Source: Candidatus Sulfotelmatobacter sp.
GTDB lineage: Bacteria; Acidobacteriota; Terriglobia; Terriglobales; Acidobacteriaceae
DNA length: 12,104 bases
Assembly (NCBI GenBank): GCA_030049565.1
Contig: JASIKQ010000421.1
Span: 1 to 12,104, forward strand
Reading direction: 5' to 3'
The notes under the pieces were generated by a model. It had not been told where the DNA came from. It saw only the letters and a list, made by a program, of their open reading frames with translations, and ran no database searches. Made by a program: the position numbers and the translations under genes. Positions 7,004 to 12,104 of the stretch are shown here, piece after piece; position 1 is the first letter of the stretch; the number at the start of each line of letters is the position of its first letter.

Positions 7004-7642
7004 ATGGCTTCGCACAAACAAAGCGGCTATTCGATGTTGGAGCTGATGATCGCGATCAGCATTATGCTGATCGTAGCTGCGGTCACGACCATCAGTATGC
7101 AATCCGTATGGAGGCAGCAGCACGTCGACGACGCCTACAACATCACCTTGAATTCTTTGCGCCGCGCCCGCGATCAAGCCGCCGCCGACATGCGCATTTA
7201 CGCCGTCACCTTCTCGCTTCCTACCGCTGGCAACGGAGGCACCATTACGGTGCAGGAAGACATCGGCGCTGGCGTTCTCAGTGCGACCCCCTTGTTCACG
7301 GCCACTCTCCCCCCGGATGTCACGTTTAACGTGACGCCGGGTGTGCCCACTTCCAACGGCGCACCGCCTACCACGCCCGATAGCTTTGGAACCGCCAGCG
7401 CCGGACCCTTTGATTTTGACCAGGTCACTGGCGGCGGCGGCAACATCATCTATTTTTATCCGGACGGTTCCGCCCAGGACGCCGACCCCAACGGCGGCAA
7501 CCCCAACAACGGGGTGGTCTATCTCAGCATTCCCGGTCAACTTAACACCTGTCGCGCCATCACCTTGTGGGGATACACCGGCCGCATCCGGGGGTGGCAG
7601 CTTTACTACATCTCCGGCGCATGGACCTGGATACAAAGATGA
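7004..7642 (+). CDS. FimT/GspH-like minor pilin (prepilin-type N-terminus)
   Basis: The protein has 212 residues. It has a short leader with a class III prepilin site, QSG8 followed by Y9-S-M-L-E13, so cleavage would fall after Gly8 with Glu at +5. A hydrophobic helix (about 12-33) follows and then a soluble domain. The helical run DAYNITLNSLRRARDQAAADMR is typical of the GspH/FimT fold, where the pseudopilin packs on the fibre. The distal half is Gly/Pro/Asn/Thr-rich and the C-terminus is Trp/Tyr-rich. In known systems FimU/FimT/GspH minor pilins join PilV, PilW and PilX in a priming complex at the tip of the type IV pilus, processed by PilD. It is the first gene of the operon, and its stop overlaps the next start by 4 bp (ATGA). 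The ribosome binding site is weak (GGAATAAG). GspH-type pseudopilin of a type II secretion system is the main alternative. Confidence 0.85.
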   Translation: MASHKQSGYSMLELMIAISIMLIVAAVTTISMQSVWRQQHVDDAYNITLNSLRRARDQAAADMRIYAVTFSLPTAGNGGTITVQEDIGAGVLSATPLFTATLPPDVTFNVTPGVPTSNGAPPTTPDSFGTASAGPFDFDQVTGGGGNIIYFYPDGSAQDADPNGGNPNNGVVYLSIPGQLNTCRAITLWGYTGRIRGWQLYYISGAWTWIQR

Positions 7643-8247
7643 AAAAATATAACTCAATCTTCTCGCGATCATCCGATCAGTCCGGCTTCTCGCTCATTGA
7701 AGTCATGATCGCAATGGCCATCCTCACCATCGGCTTGCTGGCTACGCTGGCCCTGCTGGGTGTCGCCATGGCCGCCACCCAAACCTCGCAGGAGGACTTG
7801 ATTGCTAGGCAGGTCGCAACTGAGACGATGGAGAGCATCTTCAACGCCCGCAACACCGCACAAATTGGCTTCGCCGCGATCAACAGCACGGCCGCTTCGC
7901 CGCCAGGTATTTTCGACCCGACCTTGAATAAGCCCCTCCTATGTGCCGGGTCCGATGGCATCCTGGATACCGCCGACGACGCCTCTTGCGCGATCACTAC
8001 CGGACCCTCCACCGGAACGGTACCTTGTGCCGGTGGCGTCGAGTTCCTTACCGACCCCGGACCCGATGGCCTGGTGGGCACGGCAGACGACACTTATCAG
8101 TGTCTCACCAACTTCACCCGGACCGTAACCATCGTCCCCCTGAGCCAGACGCTGGCTCAGGTCACCATCACGATCACTTACACCGTCCCCAACATTGGCC
8201 ATACCAAAACTTATGTGCTTGAGGAATACATTTCGGCGTACAGCTAG
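7639..8247 (+). CDS. pilV: PilV-like minor pilin with two Asp-rich DGxxxTADD motifs
   Basis: The protein has 202 residues from ATG 7639, chosen because it overlaps the upstream stop (ATGA) and places the prepilin site near the N-terminus. An earlier in-frame GTG at 7567 would bury it. The leader is MKKYNSIFSRSSDQSG, with cleavage after Gly16 and then FSLIEVMIAMAIL, Glu21 being +5. This sequence is characteristic of PilV/GspI-type pilins. The region 106-151 holds two copies of an Asp-rich motif: DGILDTADD (106-114) and DGLVGTADD (143-151), each followed within a few residues by a Cys. The motif resembles calcium-binding loops (inference). The C-terminal part is beta-rich. In the Pseudomonas-type system PilV is part of the minor-pilin priming and tip complex and interacts with the adhesin PilY1. 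Translation is probably coupled to the upstream gene, as there is no strong Shine-Dalgarno site. Confidence 0.85.
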   Translation: MKKYNSIFSRSSDQSGFSLIEVMIAMAILTIGLLATLALLGVAMAATQTSQEDLIARQVATETMESIFNARNTAQIGFAAINSTAASPPGIFDPTLNKPLLCAGSDGILDTADDASCAITTGPSTGTVPCAGGVEFLTDPGPDGLVGTADDTYQCLTNFTRTVTIVPLSQTLAQVTITITYTVPNIGHTKTYVLEEYISAYS

Positions 8248-8254
8248 AAAGGGA
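8247..8254 (+). promoter_or_regulatory. Ribosome binding site that decides the PilW start
   Basis: GAAAGGGA ends 3 nt before ATG 8258 and begins on the last base of the PilV stop. The longer in-frame start at 8195 would overlap PilV by over 50 bp and push the prepilin site 31 residues in. Confidence 0.65.
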
Positions 8255-8257
8255 ATC

Positions 8258-9466
8258 ATGCGCCGCGCACCCAACTCGAGTAGTGGCTTCACCTTCATCG
8301 AGCTCATGATCGCTGCGGTCATAGGAGCGGTCCTCGTGGCTTGTGCCGCCCAGGTGTACAGCCAGGGTTTACACATCGCTTGGCAGACTTCGCAGAAGGC
8401 GGAGTTGCAGCAGGATTTTCGTGCCGCGGCCAATCTGATGCAGCATGACATCAGCTTGGCCGGCGCGGGCGCTCTGGGCCAGCAAGGTTTGGCTAACGGC
8501 GCCATTGCCTTGCCCAACGGCGCTGGCAGCGTAGTTTCTGTCTACCCCTGCACCGCCCTAACCACGTGTAACTACATCATCGGGGCTCCTGTGGCTTACC
8601 CAAGCTACCCGGCCGGGGCCCCTCCCACTCTATATTCCATTATTCCCGGCCCCAGCCTGGGAATCACGGTTGACGCGGCGGAGGGCCCCACCGACATCAT
8701 CACCGTCAACTATGCCGACGCCAACTTGCCCTTGAACTGCTACCTCGGAACCATGAATGCAGCCGCCACATCGGTAAACTTCCAGTTGCCTGCCGCTTGG
8801 GCTTCGAGCTGCGTCCTGCCGGGCAACGAAGTCACCCCCCCGTCGCTGATCTATAGCAGCACCACCAACGCCGCTGGCCTGCAGGTCGGGGATATGATTA
8901 TGTTTAGCACCACCAATGTCGGCGTAGTCACCGGGCCTGTGATTACTTGCGCGCCGACGGGCACGAATTTGTCCTGTTTCACGGTTCCCTTCGCCGTCGG
9001 CGATCCCGGTCACGTAAATCAGCCCGCAGTCGCCAGTGGAAGCTTGTTGCCGCTTGCCGGCGGGAATAACTTGTCCGCCGTGCGCCTGATCTCCGTCACT
9101 TACTATCTCACCATTCCTCCTGCCAGCATCACGCCAGTCAATCCTAGTGGTATTCCGACGCTGATGCGCATCCAAAGCGGGCAGCAACCCGCTCCAGTCG
9201 CGGAAAACGTCGCCTACCTCAAATTCACTTACGACATCATCAACAGCTCTGGAGTCGTCACCACCGCTCTGCCCAGCCTCCCCGCCGGCACCAGCCCCAC
9301 CCAGATCACAAAGGTCAACATCGCTCACATGAGCATGCGCAGCCAGGGCAGAGACACCCAATCCCGGAGCTCGCTATCAAAATATGGCGGCTATGAGGGC
9401 CTCGACCTCCAGACCTCGGTCGCCATCCGCAATATGACTATGTTGCAGCAGTACCCGATCAATTGA
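8258..9466 (+). CDS. pilW: PilW-like minor pilin
   Basis: The protein has 402 residues from ATG 8258. The prepilin leader MRRAPNSSSG is cleaved after Gly10, giving FTFIELMIAAVIG with Glu15 at +5. After the hydrophobic helix comes a helical run typical of PilW/GspJ: AELQQDFRAAANLMQHDISLAGAGALG. The large remainder (about 75-390) is a beta-rich, Pro/Thr/Asn/Ala-rich domain. The protein is longer than the Pseudomonas PilW (under 300 residues), which suggests extra surface loops. The motif LPLNCYLGTM and later Cys residues could form disulfides outside the cell. The role is inferred from family and position: a minor pilin between PilV and PilX that helps prime pilus assembly and present the tip. 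It starts 10 nt after the PilV stop and ends 62 nt before the PilX-like start. Confidence 0.85.
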   Translation: MRRAPNSSSGFTFIELMIAAVIGAVLVACAAQVYSQGLHIAWQTSQKAELQQDFRAAANLMQHDISLAGAGALGQQGLANGAIALPNGAGSVVSVYPCTALTTCNYIIGAPVAYPSYPAGAPPTLYSIIPGPSLGITVDAAEGPTDIITVNYADANLPLNCYLGTMNAAATSVNFQLPAAWASSCVLPGNEVTPPSLIYSSTTNAAGLQVGDMIMFSTTNVGVVTGPVITCAPTGTNLSCFTVPFAVGDPGHVNQPAVASGSLLPLAGGNNLSAVRLISVTYYLTIPPASITPVNPSGIPTLMRIQSGQQPAPVAENVAYLKFTYDIINSSGVVTTALPSLPAGTSPTQITKVNIAHMSMRSQGRDTQSRSSLSKYGGYEGLDLQTSVAIRNMTMLQQYPIN

Positions 9467-9515
9467 CGTGTATTTCATAACTGGGAAAGGAAAAAAAGGA
9501 ACTGGTTAGCGAAAT

Positions 9516-9522
9516 GAGGAGA
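9516..9522 (+). promoter_or_regulatory. Ribosome binding site that decides the PilX-like start
   Basis: GAGGAGA lies 6 nt before ATG 9529. In-frame ATGs at 9514 and 9541 have poorer spacing. All three leave the prepilin cleavage site intact, so the choice changes only the leader length. Confidence 0.65.
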
Positions 9523-9528
9523 CAAGCT

Positions 9529-12104
9529 ATGACGGCCAAAATGAGATCACGAGGATTTACCTTAATTGCCTCCCTCTTGTTGACGTTGCTTTTATCGGGA
9601 GTCGCAATCGCTCTGCTCATGATGGTCAACACCGAGCAACGGGTCGGTGGCGCCGATCTCAGCAACGCTTACACCTATCGGGCGGCCGAAGGCGGCATGG
9701 AGAAGATGACCTCCGACTTGGCGCAGGTTTTCAAGAGCATTCAGTCGCCCTCGAACACCGAGATTTGCAACAGCATAAATCCTCCCACCTTGGATACCAC
9801 CATCACTTACCCGCTGTACACCGTGGCCCCAGTCCCCGGTATGCCCACGCAAGCCAGCCCATGCCCTCCGCTCCCCACTCCCGTCCCATGGGGCCAAATT
9901 CAGACCGGCCCGGAGACGGGGCTTTACGCTCAGATCCTGCCCATCGTTCTCAATGTGACCGCGCAACGCAACGACAACATGGAAAATGTCAGCATGACGC
10001 GCACTGCCGAGGTCGTCCTGATCCCCGTGTTTCAGTTCGGCGTGTTCTCCGATTCCGATGTCTTCTTCGGCCAAAGTCCCAACCTCGGCTTCGCCGGCCG
10101 CGTGCACACCAATGGCGATCTCTATCTCGGCGTCGCCAACGGCGATTTCCTGGTTTTTGGAGATAAGCTCGAAGCCTTCGGCAACGTGATCCGCGAACAG
10201 ATGGATGACGGCATGGCGGTTGGCGGCGGATTGGACGACGGCACCGTCCTCATCCCCAACTCGAAAAACGGTTGTTCGGCCGAACTGACAGCCCTTTATA
10301 CCGGCGGAGCCATTGCCCCCAGCGCCACTTGCATCAACATCGCCGACAACCCCCCAACCGGCCTCGGCGCCACCAACGGCAGCGTGGTCGGCGGCCATGG
10401 CTCGGCCCAAGTGGGGGCCAACTGGGTTAGCGTTTCAACCAGCACTTACAACAGCTACATCATTGACGGCAACGGCACACCGCCTCCGCCCGCAACTCCG
10501 ACTGCTGACGGCCCCGACAACACCGGCGCCGCCAATTTGACGCTTCCGTTTGTGCAGGGCACCAACTCTGCCATCCAGATCATTCGCCAACCCCCACCGG
10601 GGGAATTGCCCACCACGTTGCTCGGTTCATCCCGTGAGGCCAATATGGCTCAGATTCGCGTCATCCTCAGCGACACCGAGGATGGATTGCATCTTCCCGG
10701 CTGGAACGGAAATTCTGCGCAGGACGTTCATCTGGTCAGTGAGCTCCCGACCGCGCTTGCTGCCCTGAATCAGGGACAAGACCTGGGCAGCCCCGGCGTC
10801 GTACAGGCGGGCCCAGTCCAAGTCGGCCAAGCGTATCCGCCCGCCACCGGTCGCTACTACTCTTTTGGTGAGAGCTATTGCACAGGCAAAGCGGTCGCAG
10901 CCGTCAGTACTGCAGCAGCCGTAGCACCTGCCACTGCCTACGGCGCCCTCGGCACTAACACCACTCCCGCCAACTATAAAACGACCTTCAACACCCCCGC
11001 CGATGTCGTTTACGGCAGCACCGCCAGCGGCAACTACATCGCCTCCAATTACGAGGCGGGCACCTATGCCTGCCCCACTTTCACCGGCGCCGGCACCTAC
11101 GCCCCCGGAGGCGCCAACGCTGGCGACACCGTCAATGACACCAACTTTGTCATACCGCCCTACTTCGGAGGCCCAACTTACAGCAACCCCGCGGCCAACA
11201 ATTGGCCCCCTACCGTATTCCCTCAGACCCCACAGGCCTTTCCGCCGCTTGTGACCGGAGGCGCAGGAGGCGTACCGACCTTCACCACCCCCAACGGCGG
11301 CACCAACGGTCTGGAATGGCCCCTGATTGGCGGCTGGCTGCTGGTCGAGTACCAGAACAACGCCGGGAGCTGGGTCGGCGTTACCACCGAATGGCTAGGC
11401 CTGGGCTTCGCCCGCGGCGTGAACGTGCCCACCGAGGCCGGGGTTAACTGCGGCGCACTCGGGGTCACGAACGGCACCAATACCCTGTTGGCTGGGACGA
11501 CTGGCGTAAACCCCAACGGATGCAACTACCTCGGCGATCACGCAAATGCCATCCTTTATTTTGAGGAGACCAAGGACAGCAAGCTGTCAGGCTCACCCGC
11601 GACCGGCGTAGACACGGTGGATCAGCCCCTCACCGCCAACTACTACGACGCTGCCTGCGTTCTGGGAACCTGCCAATCGCAATACAACTGGTACCCCATT
11701 AACTTCTACGACACCCGCGAGGGGGAAAACTACGATGTTCTCGGAGGCTCCGTCACCCAGGGAAGCGGAACCCCCAATGGCATTATGAACGCGGTGGAAT
11801 TAGACGTGGGCAATCTGCGCCAATGGCTCCTGGGAAAGACCGGCGTTTCGGGCACTAACGTGAACTATACCGCCCAGAATGGCTACATCCTGTATTTCTC
11901 CGATCGCCGCGGCATGCAGTTCACCAACACCGCCGTTGCTAACCAAAGTCAGTCGCAGTGGGGCGAATACGGCTTTGAAGACACGGTAAATTTCGCCAAC
12001 CTGGCCAACAACCTCAAGCCCGATGGAAAACTCGACCCGGTCAACTACAACGGCCTCTCTCCGGAAGACGTCAACAGCAATACTGTGCTCGATACCTATG
12101 GCGT
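9529..12104 (+). CDS. Very large PilX-like minor pilin / pilus-tip protein (3' end outside window)
   Basis: An uninterrupted frame of 858 codons runs from ATG 9529 off the right edge. The leader ends RSRG9, then F10-T-L-I-A14 and a long hydrophobic helix (to about 33). Position +5 is Ala, not Glu, as expected for PilX/GspK-type tip pilins. The following segment, with NTEQRVGG and YRAAEGGMEK (about 50-60), matches the N-terminal domain of PilX proteins. Classical PilX is under 200 residues, so the C-terminal part (about 170-858) is an added extracellular region. It is rich in Gly, Asn, Thr and Pro, contains Ala/Thr low-complexity stretches (about 460-490) and scattered Cys. Near the edge comes DVNSNTVLD (847-855), with Asp/Asn at positions 1, 3, 5 and 9 like an EF-hand-type calcium loop. 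Such loops are known in the tip adhesin PilY1. Function as a tip adhesin or PilX/PilY1-like composite is inference. Confidence 0.8.
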   Translation, partial: MTAKMRSRGFTLIASLLLTLLLSGVAIALLMMVNTEQRVGGADLSNAYTYRAAEGGMEKMTSDLAQVFKSIQSPSNTEICNSINPPTLDTTITYPLYTVAPVPGMPTQASPCPPLPTPVPWGQIQTGPETGLYAQILPIVLNVTAQRNDNMENVSMTRTAEVVLIPVFQFGVFSDSDVFFGQSPNLGFAGRVHTNGDLYLGVANGDFLVFGDKLEAFGNVIREQMDDGMAVGGGLDDGTVLIPNSKNGCSAELTALYTGGAIAPSATCINIADNPPTGLGATNGSVVGGHGSAQVGANWVSVSTSTYNSYIIDGNGTPPPPATPTADGPDNTGAANLTLPFVQGTNSAIQIIRQPPPGELPTTLLGSSREANMAQIRVILSDTEDGLHLPGWNGNSAQDVHLVSELPTALAALNQGQDLGSPGVVQAGPVQVGQAYPPATGRYYSFGESYCTGKAVAAVSTAAAVAPATAYGALGTNTTPANYKTTFNTPADVVYGSTASGNYIASNYEAGTYACPTFTGAGTYAPGGANAGDTVNDTNFVIPPYFGGPTYSNPAANNWPPTVFPQTPQAFPPLVTGGAGGVPTFTTPNGGTNGLEWPLIGGWLLVEYQNNAGSWVGVTTEWLGLGFARGVNVPTEAGVNCGALGVTNGTNTLLAGTTGVNPNGCNYLGDHANAILYFEETKDSKLSGSPATGVDTVDQPLTANYYDAACVLGTCQSQYNWYPINFYDTREGENYDVLGGSVTQGSGTPNGIMNAVELDVGNLRQWLLGKTGVSGTNVNYTAQNGYILYFSDRRGMQFTNTAVANQSQSQWGEYGFEDTVNFANLANNLKPDGKLDPVNYNGLSPEDVNSNTVLDTYG

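Noticed and set aside
7567..7638. Upstream GTG start for the PilV-like gene
   Set aside because: It would move the prepilin cleavage site to about residue 40. The ATG at 7639 overlapping the previous stop fits leader length and coupling.
6800..7672. 290-codon open frame on the minus strand over the first pilin gene
   Set aside because: Composition is Gly/Val/Arg-rich with no recognisable motif, and it is antisense to a clear prepilin gene and its promoter. It is a shadow of GC-rich codon bias.
8630..9361. 243-codon open frame on the minus strand over the PilW-like gene
   Set aside because: It is an antisense shadow, low-complexity Gly/Asp/Arg-rich, with no start signals or recognised domain.
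9592..10410. 272-codon open frame on the minus strand over the PilX-like gene
   Set aside because: It is antisense to a frame with a convincing prepilin N-terminus and continuous pilin-type sequence. It is Gly/Ala/His-rich with no motif.

Overview
The window reads as a chromosomal segment of a moderately GC-rich, Gram-negative-type bacterium. The best guess is an acidobacterium (Terriglobia-like), because an S10 serine carboxypeptidase-like enzyme, HtrA/DegP, PilZ regulators and a minor-pilin cluster with a very large PilX-like protein occur together. That assignment is inference from gene style and is not proven. No rRNA, tRNA, CRISPR array, insertion sequence or prophage gene was seen. One hairpin may be a member of a dispersed repeat.

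Left part (1-5371, all + strand). The window opens inside the 3' end of a UDP-glucose 6-dehydrogenase gene. It overlaps by 4 bp (ATGA) a UDP-glucuronate decarboxylase (UDP-xylose synthase) gene. Together they take UDP-glucose to UDP-glucuronate to UDP-xylose for surface glycans. Next come a secreted S10-family serine carboxypeptidase-like enzyme, a small four-helix membrane protein of unknown function, a strong hairpin, and a DegP/HtrA serine protease with two PDZ domains. The last three proteins look like envelope functions with separate expression signals.

Middle (5372-7003). A convergent gap holds a 12-bp-stem hairpin. The only minus-strand gene encodes a degenerate response-regulator receiver followed by two PilZ domains, the second with an intact c-di-GMP-binding signature. 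Its start faces a 319-bp divergent region with a good sigma-70-like promoter and a roughly 114-nt leader for the genes on the right.

Right part (7004-12104, + strand). This is a minor-pilin operon in the usual order: FimT/GspH-like, PilV-like, PilW-like and PilX-like. The first three have a class III prepilin cleavage site with Glu at +5. The PilX-like protein has Ala there, as tip pilins such as PilX/GspK lack this Glu. It is already at least 858 residues when the window ends, several times longer than classical PilX, and it carries an EF-hand-like loop near the edge. The proximity of a c-di-GMP-receptor-type regulator to the operon suggests that pilus assembly or priming is under second-messenger control (inference).
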